From Sphingomonas sp. IC-56 (GTDB lineage: Bacteria; Pseudomonadota; Alphaproteobacteria; Sphingomonadales; Sphingomonadaceae), in contig NZ_JAJNDV010000009.1 in NCBI RefSeq assembly GCF_021043375.1, forward strand, positions 1-64,000: DNA of 64,000 nt. The letters run 5' to 3'. Made by a program: the position numbers and the translations under genes. The notes beneath the pieces were generated by a model. That model was not told the origin of the DNA, did no database searches, and worked only from the letters and a program-made list of their open reading frames with translations. Of this stretch, positions 43,453 through 52,794 are shown in pieces (the first letter of the stretch is position 1; every line of letters begins with the position of its first letter).

Positions 43453-45855
43453 ATGGACTTGCACGATCTTTCGGGGCTGCGTTCCAGCCGCCGTGCCCTG
43501 CTGGGCTGGCTCGGTTCGGCTTCGGTGCTGGCGCTGCATCCCGGCACCGCCTCGGCGGCAGCGGGACCGGTCTACAAGGACCCGCGCGCGCCCGTCGATC
43601 TGCGCGTGCGTGACTTGCTGGGCCGGATGACGCTGGAGGAAAAGGTCGGGCAGATCATTTCGCTATGGGCCACCAAGTCGGAGATCATGGTCGAGGGCGG
43701 GCTCGAGTTCGATCCTGCAAAGGCCAGCGCGAACTACCCCAACAGCTTCGGACAGGTTACCCGCCCGTCGGACCGGCGCGGCGGGCCGCAGGTGGCGGCG
43801 GTCGCCGGCGGAACCGGCGCGCGCTGGCGCGGTGCCGCCTCCACCATCGCCTTCGTCAATGCAGTGCAGCGCTGGGCGACGCAGAAGACGCGGCTGGGCA
43901 TTCCGGTGATCTTCCATGAGGAGTCGCTGCACGGCTATATGGCGCCGGACGCGACGATGTTCCCGCAGGCGATCGGCATGGCCGGAAGCTTCGACCGCGA
44001 GCTGATGCACGATGTGCAGGCGGTGATCGGACGCGAAGTGCGCGCGCATGGCAGCCATCTGGCGCTGTCGCCGGTGGTGGACATTGCCCGCGACCCGCGC
44101 TGGGGGCGCATCGAGGAAACCTTTGGCGAAGACCCCTATGTCTGCGGCGAAATGGGCGTGGCAGCGGTGCGCGGGCTTCAGGGCGATGGCGCGGTGCTGG
44201 GCCCGGACAAGGTACTCGCGACGCTGAAGCACATGACCGGACACGGGCAGCCGCAGGCGGGCAACAATATCGGACCGGCGCCGATCGCCGAGCGCGAACT
44301 GCGCTCGCACTTCTTTCCGCCGTTCCGCGCGGTCGTGGAGCGTACGGGCATCGCCGCGGTGATGCCGTCGTACAACGAGCTGGATGGTGTGCCGAGCCAT
44401 GGCAACAAATGGCTGCTGACCAACGTGCTGCGGGGCGAGTGGAACTTCCAGGGAGCGATCGTCAGCGATTATGGGGCGGTCGAGGAGCTTGCCACCATTC
44501 ACCATGTCACTGCGGATCGCGAGGAAAGCGCGCGTGCCGCGCTGGCGGCTGGTGTCGACAGTGAGCTGCCCGACGGGCTGGGTTTCCGCACCCTGGTAGC
44601 GCAGGTGCGCGACGGACGGGTGGCGCAGGCGGCGGTGGACGCTGCGTGCGGGCGCATGCTGGCGCTCAAGTTCCGCGCCGGGCTGTTCGAAAACCCCTAT
44701 GCCGATGCCCGCGTCGCGTCGCGGCTGACCGGCAATGCCGAGGCGCGCGCACTGGCGCTGAAGGCGGCGCACCGTTCGCTGTGCCTGTTAACCAACGACG
44801 GCACCCTCCCCTTGTCCCCCGGCGCACACAAGCGCGTCGCAGTGATCGGGCCGAACGCCGCGGTCGCACGGCTGGGGGGCTATTCGGGTCAGCCCAAGGT
44901 GGCGGTGTCGCTGCTCGACGGCGTGCGGGCCAAGCTGCGCGGGCGGGCCGAAGTCCTGCATGCGCAGGGTGTGTTCATCACGCGATCAGAGGATCGCTCC
45001 GTCGACCTAGTCGAGCTTGCCGATGCGGCTGAGAACCGGCGCCTGATCGCACAGGCCGTCGAGGTTGCGCGCGGCGCCGATCTGGTGATCCTGGCCATCG
45101 GCGATACCGAGCAGACCAGCCGTGAGGGCTTTGCCGCCAACCATCTTGGCGATCGCACCAGCCTGGACCTGGTCGGCGAGCAGAACGAGTTGTTCGACGC
45201 GCTGCATGCGCTCGGCAAGCCGGTCGTGGTGTGCGCGATCAACGGGCGGCCGCCGAGCTGGCCCAATGTGGTTGCCAAGGCCAATGCCGTGCTCGGCTGC
45301 TGGTATCCGGGGCAAGAAGGCGGAACCGCAATGGCGGACGCGCTGTGGGGCGACATGAATCCCGGCGCCAAGCTGCCGGTGACGGTTGCGCGCAACGCCG
45401 GCCAGCTGCCGCTTTACTATGACTCCAAGCCGAGCGTCGGGCGCGGCTATCTGTTCGATACGACCAGCCCGCTGTTTCCGTTTGGCCATGGTCTGAGCTA
45501 CACGCGCTTCGAGATGAGCGCGCCAGTGCTGTCGCAGCCGCGGATCGGCCGCGCCGGATCTGTCGATGTGTCGGTGACCGTGCGTAATGTCGGGCAGCGA
45601 GCCGGTGATGAAGTGGTGCAGCTGTACGTGCGCGATGAAGTCGCGAGCGTCACCCAGCCGCTGAAGAAGCTGGTCGAGTTCCAGCGCGTGACGCTGGCGC
45701 CCGGTGAGAGCCGCACGGTCAAGATGACGCTCGACCGCCGCGCCTTTGCGCTGTGGAACCGGCAGCTGGAGGAAGTGGTCGAACCCGGCCGCTTCACGAT
45801 CATGGCAGGGCCGAACTCGGTCGACCTCAAGTCCGTGGCGCTGGAGATCGCCTGA
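43453..45855 (+). CDS. GH3 family beta-xylosidase/beta-glucosidase
   Basis: An 800-residue precursor with a twin-arginine-type N-terminus ([18 protein letters not shown]), suggesting folded export. The N-terminal TIM barrel has [35 protein letters not shown] and the nucleophile region [14 protein letters not shown]. The alpha/beta sandwich carries [17 protein letters not shown], and a C-terminal fibronectin-III-like domain follows ([20 protein letters not shown]). In this setting beta-xylosidase on xylo-oligosaccharides is most likely. GGAGAGG precedes the ATG. The stop overlaps the manD ATG. Confidence 0.92.
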   Translation: MDLHDLSGLRSSRRALLGWLGSASVLALHPGTASAAAGPVYKDPRAPVDLRVRDLLGRMTLEEKVGQIISLWATKSEIMVEGGLEFDPAKASANYPNSFGQVTRPSDRRGGPQVAAVAGGTGARWRGAASTIAFVNAVQRWATQKTRLGIPVIFHEESLHGYMAPDATMFPQAIGMAGSFDRELMHDVQAVIGREVRAHGSHLALSPVVDIARDPRWGRIEETFGEDPYVCGEMGVAAVRGLQGDGAVLGPDKVLATLKHMTGHGQPQAGNNIGPAPIAERELRSHFFPPFRAVVERTGIAAVMPSYNELDGVPSHGNKWLLTNVLRGEWNFQGAIVSDYGAVEELATIHHVTADREESARAALAAGVDSELPDGLGFRTLVAQVRDGRVAQAAVDAACGRMLALKFRAGLFENPYADARVASRLTGNAEARALALKAAHRSLCLLTNDGTLPLSPGAHKRVAVIGPNAAVARLGGYSGQPKVAVSLLDGVRAKLRGRAEVLHAQGVFITRSEDRSVDLVELADAAENRRLIAQAVEVARGADLVILAIGDTEQTSREGFAANHLGDRTSLDLVGEQNELFDALHALGKPVVVCAINGRPPSWPNVVAKANAVLGCWYPGQEGGTAMADALWGDMNPGAKLPVTVARNAGQLPLYYDSKPSVGRGYLFDTTSPLFPFGHGLSYTRFEMSAPVLSQPRIGRAGSVDVSVTVRNVGQRAGDEVVQLYVRDEVASVTQPLKKLVEFQRVTLAPGESRTVKMTLDRRAFALWNRQLEEVVEPGRFTIMAGPNSVDLKSVALEIA

Positions 45856-47066
45856 TGCCCCGGATCACTGCCGCCCGGGTCATCGTCACCTGTCCCGGGC
45901 GCAACTTCGTCACGTTGAAGATCGAAACGGACGAGGGGATCTATGGCCTGGGCGACGCGACGCTCAATGGACGGGAGCTGGCGGTTGCCAGCTACCTGGC
46001 CGATCACGTCGTCCCTTGCCTGATCGGGCGCGACGCGCATCGGATCGAGGACGTCTGGCAGTATCTCTACAAGGGCGCCTATTGGCGGCGGGGACCCGTG
46101 ACCATGGCGGCGATCGCCGCGGTCGATACCGCCTTGTGGGACATCAAGGGCAAGATCGCCGGCCTGCCGGTCTATCAGTTGCTGGGTGGCGCCAGCCGTG
46201 ACGGGTGCATGGTCTATGGCCATGCCAATGGCCGCGACATCGAGGAAACGCTGGACGACGCCCGGCGCCATGTGGAGCAGGGCTACAAGGCGGTTCGCCT
46301 GCAATCCGGCGTTCCCGGGCTCGCCGCCACTTATGGCGTTGCCAAGCATGGCAAGCGCTATGAGCCTGCCGACGCGGACTTGCCGACCGAGAGCCTGTGG
46401 TCGACGTCGAAATATTTGCGTTCAGCCCCTGCCCTGTTCGAAGCAGGACGCGAGGCGCTGGGCTGGGATGTGCATCTGCTCCATGATGTGCACCACCGGC
46501 TGACCCCGATCGAGGCGGCGCGGCTGGGCAAGGACCTGGAGCCGTACCGGCTGTTCTGGATTGAGGATGCGACCCCTGCCGAGAACCAAGCCAATTTCCG
46601 CCTGATCCGCCAGCACACCACCACGCCGCTGGCCGTGGGCGAGATCTTCAATTCGGTGTGGGACGCCAAGCAACTGATCGAGGAACAGCTGATCGACTAT
46701 ATCCGCGCCACCGTGGTGCATGCCGGTGGGATCACGCACCTCAATCGGCTGGCGAGCTTCGCCGCGATGCATAATGTTCGCACCGGCTGCCACGGCGCAA
46801 CCGACCTTTCGCCGGTTTGCATGGCCGCGGCGCTGCATTTCGGGCTGTCGGTGCCGAACTTTAGCATCCAGGAACTGATGCCGCATACCGCCGAGACCGA
46901 TGCGGTGTTTCCGCACGCGTACCGCTTTGCCGACGGGCTGATGCACCCGGGCGATGCGCCCGGCTTGGGCGTCGACATCGACGAGGCGCTTGCCGCCAAG
47001 TACGAGTATAAGCGCGCCTATCTGCCGGTGAATCGGCTGGAAGACGGCACTGTCTGGGACTGGTGA
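45855..47066 (+). CDS. manD: D-mannonate dehydratase, enolase superfamily
   Basis: A 403-residue enzyme dehydrating D-mannonate to 2-keto-3-deoxygluconate, the last step from glucuronate before KDG. The N-terminus [20 protein letters not shown] and overall length closely resemble the characterised Novosphingobium ManD as I recall it. Metal ligands are D and H in [12 protein letters not shown] in [12 protein letters not shown] and E in [27 protein letters not shown] carries a catalytic-region His. Overlap with the GH3 stop (TGATG) indicates coupled translation, tying side-chain glucuronate use to xylan breakdown. Confidence 0.93.
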   Translation: MPRITAARVIVTCPGRNFVTLKIETDEGIYGLGDATLNGRELAVASYLADHVVPCLIGRDAHRIEDVWQYLYKGAYWRRGPVTMAAIAAVDTALWDIKGKIAGLPVYQLLGGASRDGCMVYGHANGRDIEETLDDARRHVEQGYKAVRLQSGVPGLAATYGVAKHGKRYEPADADLPTESLWSTSKYLRSAPALFEAGREALGWDVHLLHDVHHRLTPIEAARLGKDLEPYRLFWIEDATPAENQANFRLIRQHTTTPLAVGEIFNSVWDAKQLIEEQLIDYIRATVVHAGGITHLNRLASFAAMHNVRTGCHGATDLSPVCMAAALHFGLSVPNFSIQELMPHTAETDAVFPHAYRFADGLMHPGDAPGLGVDIDEALAAKYEYKRAYLPVNRLEDGTVWDW

Positions 47067-47086
47067 CGCGGGACACCGGCAATTGC

Positions 47087-47110
47087 TTGCCGCGACCGAA
47101 TTGCGCGTTA
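47087..47110 (+). promoter_or_regulatory. Candidate promoter of the first GH43 gene
   Basis: TTGCCG at 47087-47092 followed by 18 bp up to the operator. The -10 (TATGGT, 47109-47114) overlaps the operator. Confidence 0.45.
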
Positions 47111-47124
47111 TGGTAGCGCTACCC
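47111..47124 (+). promoter_or_regulatory. XylR-like operator, first GH43 gene
   Basis: TGGTAGCGCTACCC with a perfect 12-bp palindrome GGTAGCGCTACC at 47112-47123, the best-conserved copy in the window. It lies 57 bp before the ATG. Confidence 0.68.
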
Positions 47125-47180
47125 AAGACATTGCGCAGGCGACGCCAGACCGCCGCGCACTAGGAGTAAGGAACAACATC

Positions 47181-48269
47181 ATGCCTCGTTTCAGCGCCAT
47201 CGCCGCGATCACTCTTTCGCTGATCGGCGGTACCGCCGTGGTCGCGCAGACTGCGCGCCAGGATGGCGATGCTACCCCGCCGCCGAACGCGCGCTACCTG
47301 TCGCAGCCGCTGACGCGCGAGATCTTCACCGCTGACCCTTCGGCGCATGTCTTCAACGGCCGCATCTACATCTATGCCAGCCACGACATCGAATCCGGGG
47401 TGCCCAACGACGATCTCGGCACGCAATATGCGATGCGCGATTATCGCGTGCTGTCGATGGATCGGCCCGGCGGCAAGGTCACCGTGCACCCCGTCGCGCT
47501 GGACTTGAAGGACGTGCGCTGGGCCGGCAAGCAGATGTGGGCGCCCGACGCTGCGTATAAGAACGGCACCTACTTCCTGTACTTCCCGGCCAAGGACAAG
47601 CAGGGCATTTTCCGCATCGGGGTCGCAACGTCGAAGTCGCCGACGGGCCCGTTCAAGGCCGATCCGGAGCCGATGCGCGGCACCTATTCGATGGACCCGC
47701 ACGTCTTCACCGACACTGACGGCACCAGCTATCTGTACGTCGGCGGCATCTGGGGCGGCCAGCTCCAGAACTGGGCGACCGGCACCTACAACCCCGACGC
47801 CGGCGTCACCGACCTGAAGCAGGACGACAAGCCTGCGCTGATGCCCAAGGTCGCGCGGCTGGATGCCAGCATGAAGCAGATTGCCGAGCCGCTGCAGGAC
47901 GTCCAGATCCTCGACGAACAGGGCAAGCCGGTCCTCGGCGGCGACCATGACCGTCGCTTCTTCGAGGCCGCCTGGACTTTCAAGCGCGGTGACACCTACT
48001 ACTTCACCTATTCCACCGGCGACACGCACAAGATCGCCTACGCGACCGGCAAGTCGCCGCGCGGGCCGTTCACCTATCGCGGCGTGGTGCTGAACCCGGT
48101 GCAGGGCTGGACCAACCATCATTCGGCGACGCAGGTCGGCGGCAAGTGGTACGTGTTCTACCACGACACGCAGATCTCGGGTAAGAACCACCTGCGCAAC
48201 GTGAAGATGGCGCCGCTGACGTTCAACGCAGACGGCACGATCCAGACGATCGATCCGTTCGTTCGCTGA
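47181..48269 (+). CDS. GH43 family glycoside hydrolase (beta-xylosidase or alpha-L-arabinofuranosidase)
   Basis: A 362-residue precursor with a signal peptide (AIAAITLSLIGGTAVVAQ) and a single five-bladed GH43 propeller. The general base Asp lies in FTADPSAHVFNGR, the modulator Asp in YSMDPHVFTDTDG and the acid Glu in FEAAWTFKRGDTYYF. No accessory domain. TAGGAGTAAGGA precedes the ATG. It has its own XylR-like operator. Exact specificity cannot be read from the sequence. Confidence 0.9.
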   Translation: MPRFSAIAAITLSLIGGTAVVAQTARQDGDATPPPNARYLSQPLTREIFTADPSAHVFNGRIYIYASHDIESGVPNDDLGTQYAMRDYRVLSMDRPGGKVTVHPVALDLKDVRWAGKQMWAPDAAYKNGTYFLYFPAKDKQGIFRIGVATSKSPTGPFKADPEPMRGTYSMDPHVFTDTDGTSYLYVGGIWGGQLQNWATGTYNPDAGVTDLKQDDKPALMPKVARLDASMKQIAEPLQDVQILDEQGKPVLGGDHDRRFFEAAWTFKRGDTYYFTYSTGDTHKIAYATGKSPRGPFTYRGVVLNPVQGWTNHHSATQVGGKWYVFYHDTQISGKNHLRNVKMAPLTFNADGTIQTIDPFVR

Positions 48270-48452
48270 TTGGGAAGGCTGGGGCGGCGCTTGCCGTCGC
48301 CCTCGTCACGAGTACGGCACGACGCGCAACGTAGGCCACCAGAACGTCATGTGCGGCAGGATCCGGCAGATTCAGCGGGTCAGGCTGTACCGCTGCGGCT
48401 GATCCGCGGCGGCGCAGTAGCGCGGCGAGCCGGGTAAACGGGAGAAGAATCT
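48270..48452. other. Intergenic gap between the two GH43 genes
   Basis: 183 GC-rich bp with some imperfect stems (for example GGGCGGCG-CTTG-CCGTCGCCC near 48284). I see no operator copy and no convincing promoter. The end carries GGGAGAAGAATCT before the ATG at 48453. The second GH43 may depend on read-through from the first. Confidence 0.45.
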
Positions 48453-50102
48453 ATGCGTCGCTTGCTCATACTAGGGGCCGCGCTGACCAGCGCTACGACC
48501 GCCGCGGCGACCGACCTGCCGCGCTTCAGCAACTTCACTTATGAAGGGCGAACCCAGGAGCAAGCGCGTGCGTTACCCGGCGAGTATCTGAACCCGATCC
48601 TGTCGGGCTATTATCCCGATCCTTCGGTGACGCGGGTCGGCGATGAGTATTATCTCGCCCTCTCCTCCTTTGCGCACTTTCCCGGGCTGCCGATCTTCCG
48701 GTCCAAGGACCTGGTGAACTGGACGCAGATCGGCAATGCCATCGACCGGCCTGGGCAGCTGGATTTTACGGGGATGGGCACGTCCCGCGCGGTTTTCGCG
48801 CCCGATATCTCCTTTCATGCCGGCACGTTCTACATCGCAGGGACGTGCGTCGATTGCGGCGGCAATTTCGTCATCACGGCGAAGGATGCGGCGGGGCCCT
48901 GGTCCGATCCCATATGGCTGCCATTCGAAGGCATTGACCCGTCCATCTATTGGGAGGGCGATCGCGCCTATATCGTCAACAATCGTGCGCCGGCAGAACC
49001 GCCGCGCTATGAGGGACACCGCGCCATCTGGCTGCAGGAGTTCGACTGGCGCGCGGGCAAGATGGTTGGCGAGAGCGTGCAGCTGGTCAATGGCGGCGTG
49101 GACATCACCAAGCAGCCGGTCTGGATCGAAGGGCCGCACATCCTGCGCCGCGAGGGCTGGTACTATCTGACTGCGGCCGAGGGCGGGACGAGCGTCAACC
49201 ATTCGCAGGTCGTGCTGCGCTCAAAGGCGCTGCGTGGACCGTATCGGCCTTTCGCGGGCAATCCGATCCTGACGCAGCGCGACCTGGATCCCGCACGCCC
49301 GCATCCGGTGACGTCCACCGGCCATGCCAAGCTGGTGCAGACACAGCGTGGAGACTGGTGGGCGACGTTCCTTGGTGTCCGGCCCTATGAAAGCGACTAT
49401 TACAATATCGGCCGCGAAACCTTCCTGCTGCCCGTCACCTGGAAGGACGGCTGGCCGATCATCCTGCCCAAGGACAAGCCAGTGCCGTTCACCGCGCCCA
49501 GGCCGAACCTGCCGCGCCAGCCGCAAGCGGCGACGCCGACCAGCGGCGACTTCTCCTATGTCGACGAGTTCGACGGCAAGAAGCTCGGTCTCGCCTGGAT
49601 CGGCATACGCACGCCCAAAGCGCCGCTGTATCAGCTTCGTGCCGGCGAGCTGGTCCTCAATTCCGGTACCCGGCTGGGGGATCTGTCGGGTGCGCCGGGT
49701 TATGTCGCGCGGCGGCTTCAGCACCATGTCGCGACGGTAGCCACGACCGTGCGCTTCTCACCGGATAAGGATGGAGAGCGCGCTGGCCTCGCGGCGGTGC
49801 AGAGCGACCGCAACCACCTGTTCTTCGGGGTCACGCGCCTTGGCGGGCGGACTTCGATCGCCCTCTACACGAGCGATGACGGCAAGGAGCAACTGGTCGC
49901 CTCCACACCAGTGGCGAGCGGCACGCCGGTGACGTTGACGATCCATGCGGACGCAGGAACGATGCGCGTCCAGTACAAGGTGGGCGGCGAGACCAAGACG
50001 CTTGCGAGCGACGTGGATACCCGCTTCCTCAGCACCAAGGTAGCAGGCGGCTTTGTCGGAACGCTGATTGGTCCCTATAGCTGGGTAGCGCCTTCCTCGT
50101 AA
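48453..50102 (+). CDS. GH43 family beta-xylosidase with C-terminal beta-sandwich
   Basis: A 549-residue precursor: signal peptide (RLLILGAALTSATTAAA), GH43 propeller to about residue 345, then a concanavalin-like beta-sandwich (FSYVDEFDGKKLGLAWIGIR onward) typical of two-domain xylosidases. The base Asp lies in SGYYPDPSVTRVGDEYYL, the modulator in EGIDPSIYWEG and the acid Glu in VWIEGPHILRREGW. It probably cleaves xylobiose and substituted xylo-oligosaccharides in the periplasm. It is the last gene of the island; mazG starts 22 bp later. Confidence 0.9.
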   Translation: MRRLLILGAALTSATTAAATDLPRFSNFTYEGRTQEQARALPGEYLNPILSGYYPDPSVTRVGDEYYLALSSFAHFPGLPIFRSKDLVNWTQIGNAIDRPGQLDFTGMGTSRAVFAPDISFHAGTFYIAGTCVDCGGNFVITAKDAAGPWSDPIWLPFEGIDPSIYWEGDRAYIVNNRAPAEPPRYEGHRAIWLQEFDWRAGKMVGESVQLVNGGVDITKQPVWIEGPHILRREGWYYLTAAEGGTSVNHSQVVLRSKALRGPYRPFAGNPILTQRDLDPARPHPVTSTGHAKLVQTQRGDWWATFLGVRPYESDYYNIGRETFLLPVTWKDGWPIILPKDKPVPFTAPRPNLPRQPQAATPTSGDFSYVDEFDGKKLGLAWIGIRTPKAPLYQLRAGELVLNSGTRLGDLSGAPGYVARRLQHHVATVATTVRFSPDKDGERAGLAAVQSDRNHLFFGVTRLGGRTSIALYTSDDGKEQLVASTPVASGTPVTLTIHADAGTMRVQYKVGGETKTLASDVDTRFLSTKVAGGFVGTLIGPYSWVAPSS

Positions 50103-50124
50103 CGCTCAACCAGGTCCCCACTAT

Positions 50125-50874
50125 ATGGCATTCACCAACATCGAGCGCCTTGCCGCCATCATGGCTCGCCTGCGCGATCCAGAGCATGGCTGCGAGTGGG
50201 ACTCGGTTCAGACCTTCGCCACGATCGCGCCGTTCACGATTGAAGAAGCCTATGAAGTGGCCGACGCGATCGAGCGTGACGACATGGCGGAGTTGAAGGA
50301 CGAACTGGGTGACCTGCTGCTCCAGGTGGTGTTCCACAGCCGCATGGCCGAGGAAGCAGGACACTTCACCCTGGAAGACGTGGCGCAGTCGATCAGTGAC
50401 AAGATGGAGCGCCGCCACCCGCACATCTTCGGCGATGAGGCCGAGGGCGGGCATTACCGCTGGGAGCAGATCAAGGCCGAAGAACGTGCGGCAAAAGGCT
50501 CAACCAGCGCACTGGACGGTGTCGCGATCGGCCTGCCCGCCCTGCTCCGCGCCGAGAAGATCCAGAAGCGTGCCGCGCGAACCGGGTTCGACTGGCCCGA
50601 CCCGACCGGCGCCCGGGCAAAGATCGAGGAGGAAATCGCCGAAGTGGAAGGCGCGTCGGAGGACACTCGCGAAGAGGAAATCGGCGACCTGCTGTTTTCG
50701 GTCGTGAACTGGGCCCGCAAGTTCGGCATCGATCCCGAAGCCGCGCTGCGCCGTGCCAATGGCAAGTTCGAGACGCGCTTCAAGGCGATGGAGGCCGAGG
50801 CCGGCGACGCATTCGCAGGGCTCGACCTGGAGGCGAAGGAAGCACTCTGGCAGCGGGCGAAAACCCGATCCTGA
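50125..50874 (+). CDS. mazG: Nucleoside triphosphate pyrophosphohydrolase MazG
   Basis: A 249-residue all-alpha NTP pyrophosphatase that clears non-canonical or excess NTPs. Two MazG repeats are visible, each with paired acidic metal motifs: EEAYEVADAIER...ELGDLLLQVVFHSR and EEEIAEVEG...EEEIGDLLFSVVNWAR. It starts DIERLAAIMARLRDPEHG-like (NIERLAAIM) as in long MazG proteins. It is convergent with hflX (4-bp gap) and marks the return to housekeeping genes. Confidence 0.94.
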   Translation: MAFTNIERLAAIMARLRDPEHGCEWDSVQTFATIAPFTIEEAYEVADAIERDDMAELKDELGDLLLQVVFHSRMAEEAGHFTLEDVAQSISDKMERRHPHIFGDEAEGGHYRWEQIKAEERAAKGSTSALDGVAIGLPALLRAEKIQKRAARTGFDWPDPTGARAKIEEEIAEVEGASEDTREEEIGDLLFSVVNWARKFGIDPEAALRRANGKFETRFKAMEAEAGDAFAGLDLEAKEALWQRAKTRS

Positions 50875-50878
50875 TGGA

Positions 50879-52171
50879 TCAGGCGTGGCGCGTGCCGAAC
50901 CGCTCGAAATCGCTTGGCGCCATCCGAACTTCGTAGACGACCTGGTCGCCCTCTACCCAGTGATCGCACACATCGCCATGCTGATGCAGCCAGGCCGCCC
51001 CTGCCCCATCGGCCGGGTCGAGCGGGATGGTGTAGCGGCGATGCCCTTCGGTCAACCTGCCGGCAATCGTCTGGATCAGCGCGTCCACGCCTTCTCCGGT
51101 GACGGCTGAGATCGGCATGACGTTCTCACGCTTTGCCGCGGCTTCCAGCAAGCGCGCGCGCTCTTCCTCGTCCACCAGGTCGAGCTTGTTCCAGGCTTCG
51201 AACCGCGGCGTCGCCTCGGCAACGCCCAGCTCGTCCAACACCTTCTCGACGTCTACGCGCTGCGGCTCGGTATCGGGATGCGCGATATCGCGGACATGGA
51301 TCAGCAGGTCGGCCGAAACCACTTCCTCCAGCGTCGCCTTGAAGGCGGCAACGAGTTGCGTCGGCAGTTCCGACACGAAGCCCACCGTGTCCGACAAGAT
51401 TGCCTTGTCGATCCCAGGCAAGGCGATCTGCCGCAGCGTCGGGTCCAAGGTGGCGAACAGGAGATTTTCTGCCATCACCCCTGCCCCGGTCAGGCGGTTG
51501 AACAGCGTCGACTTGCCGGCATTGGTATAGCCCACCAGTGCGATCACCGGCCAGGGCGCGCGCTGCCGCCGGTCGCGGTGCAGCGTGCGCGTGCGGCTTA
51601 CCTGATCGAGTTCGCGACGCAGACGCGCCATGCGGTCGCGGATGAGCCGCCGGTCGGCCTCGATTTGGGTTTCACCGGGGCCCCCGAGGAAGCCGAAGCC
51701 GCCGCGCTGCCGCTCAAGGTGCGTCCAGCTCCGGACGAGCCGGCCGGCCTGATAGTCCAAGTGCGCGAGTTCGACCTGCAGGCGCCCTTCGGCGGTACGC
51801 GCACGCTCGCCAAAGATTTCGAGGATCAGGCCGGTTCGGTCGATGACCTTGCAGCCCATCGCGGTTTCGAGGTTGCGTTGCTGCACCGGCGTCAGGGCAG
51901 CGTCGAAGACCGCGAGTTGCAGATCCTTGTCGCGGACCGTCTCGGCCAGCGCTTCGACCTGACCGGACCCGATCAAGGTGCCGGGCTTGGGCTGCCGCAG
52001 CTTGATTGCGACCTTTTCCTGGACCTGGACCCCGATCGCAGCGGCGAGGCCGGCAGTCTCCTCAAGACGCCCCTCCGCGTCCCGAGAACTGCCACCCATG
52101 TCGGGATAAACCACAATTGCCTGTGCACCCCGGGCGAATTCATCGGGGTCGCGATCAAAACCGGTGCTCAT
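50879..52171 (-). CDS. hflX: GTPase HflX
   Basis: A 430-residue ribosome-associated GTPase that splits stalled or heat-damaged ribosomes. The N-terminal HflX domain has GTLIGSGQVEALAETV and FDAALTPVQQRNLE. GGFGFLGGPGETQIEADRRL is the glycine-rich linker. The G domain has LVGYTNAGKSTLFNRL (G1), SDTVGFVSELP (G3) and NKLD (G4). The ATG at 52171 lies 8 bp after the hfq stop, the conserved hfq-hflX pair. Confidence 0.95.
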   Translation of the reverse strand: MSTGFDRDPDEFARGAQAIVVYPDMGGSSRDAEGRLEETAGLAAAIGVQVQEKVAIKLRQPKPGTLIGSGQVEALAETVRDKDLQLAVFDAALTPVQQRNLETAMGCKVIDRTGLILEIFGERARTAEGRLQVELAHLDYQAGRLVRSWTHLERQRGGFGFLGGPGETQIEADRRLIRDRMARLRRELDQVSRTRTLHRDRRQRAPWPVIALVGYTNAGKSTLFNRLTGAGVMAENLLFATLDPTLRQIALPGIDKAILSDTVGFVSELPTQLVAAFKATLEEVVSADLLIHVRDIAHPDTEPQRVDVEKVLDELGVAEATPRFEAWNKLDLVDEEERARLLEAAAKRENVMPISAVTGEGVDALIQTIAGRLTEGHRRYTIPLDPADGAGAAWLHQHGDVCDHWVEGDQVVYEVRMAPSDFERFGTRHA

Positions 52172-52179
52172 GAAAGGTA

Positions 52180-52671
52180 TCAATCGTCGTCGGAGCCGTT
52201 CGTTTCCTCGGCGAGGTTGAGCGGGTGCGCCGGCTGGATCGTCGAGACGGCATGCTTGTAGACGAGCTGCGCCATGCCCTCGCGCTGGAGCAGCATGCAG
52301 AACAGGTCGAATGCGGCAATCTGTCCCTGCAGCATCACGCCGTTGACCAGGAACATGGTAACATTTTCCTGCTGCCGCCGGACGGCGTTGAGGAAGATTT
52401 CCTGGAGCACGGGGTTCTTGTGCTGATACTCACCAGCCGCTTCGAGCAGCGAGGTCAGGTCCATCGGCCCGGCCGGCATGATCGTGGAGATCGCGTGCTT
52501 GTAGATCAGCTGCGACTGGCCATCGCGGCGCAGCAGCACGGAGAAATTGTCGAACCAGGTCACGATGCCCTGGAGCTTCACGCCCTTCACCAGAAACATG
52601 GTCACTGGCGTCTTGGAGCGGCGAAGCGAGTTGAGGAAAAGATCCTGGAGCGAGGTTTGCTTCTCGGCCAT
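52180..52671 (-). CDS. hfq: Hfq RNA chaperone with two tandem Sm domains
   Basis: 163 residues, about twice the usual Hfq. Sm1 (about 7-68): [33 protein letters not shown]. Sm2 (about 88-148): [32 protein letters not shown]. The two YKH motifs are 81 residues apart. A 15-20-residue linker joins the halves and the tail is acidic (EETNGSDDD). Both keep the rim Arg pair and the proximal-face Lys-His, but Sm2 differs at several surface positions (GVK to GVM, DNF to DLF, RRDG to QREG). A ring of three chains is expected. AAGGAT precedes the ATG. Confidence 0.96.
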   Translation of the reverse strand: MAEKQTSLQDLFLNSLRRSKTPVTMFLVKGVKLQGIVTWFDNFSVLLRRDGQSQLIYKHAISTIMPAGPMDLTSLLEAAGEYQHKNPVLQEIFLNAVRRQQENVTMFLVNGVMLQGQIAAFDLFCMLLQREGMAQLVYKHAVSTIQPAHPLNLAEETNGSDDD

Positions 52672-52794
52672 CAGCTTTGAATCCTTATATTATTGGCGGG
52701 ATCTGTCCGCTTAGCGCCGTTTCCCGGCGTCAGAGTCCGCACCACCCTGGCGCGTTGTGGCACCGTAGTTTCTTCGCGAGGCTTCGTCCACGCG

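Noticed and set aside
43663..44772. A 369-codon minus-strand open frame opposite the GH3 gene
   Set aside because: It is antisense to a full-length GH3 enzyme; the translation is Arg/His-rich shadow sequence.
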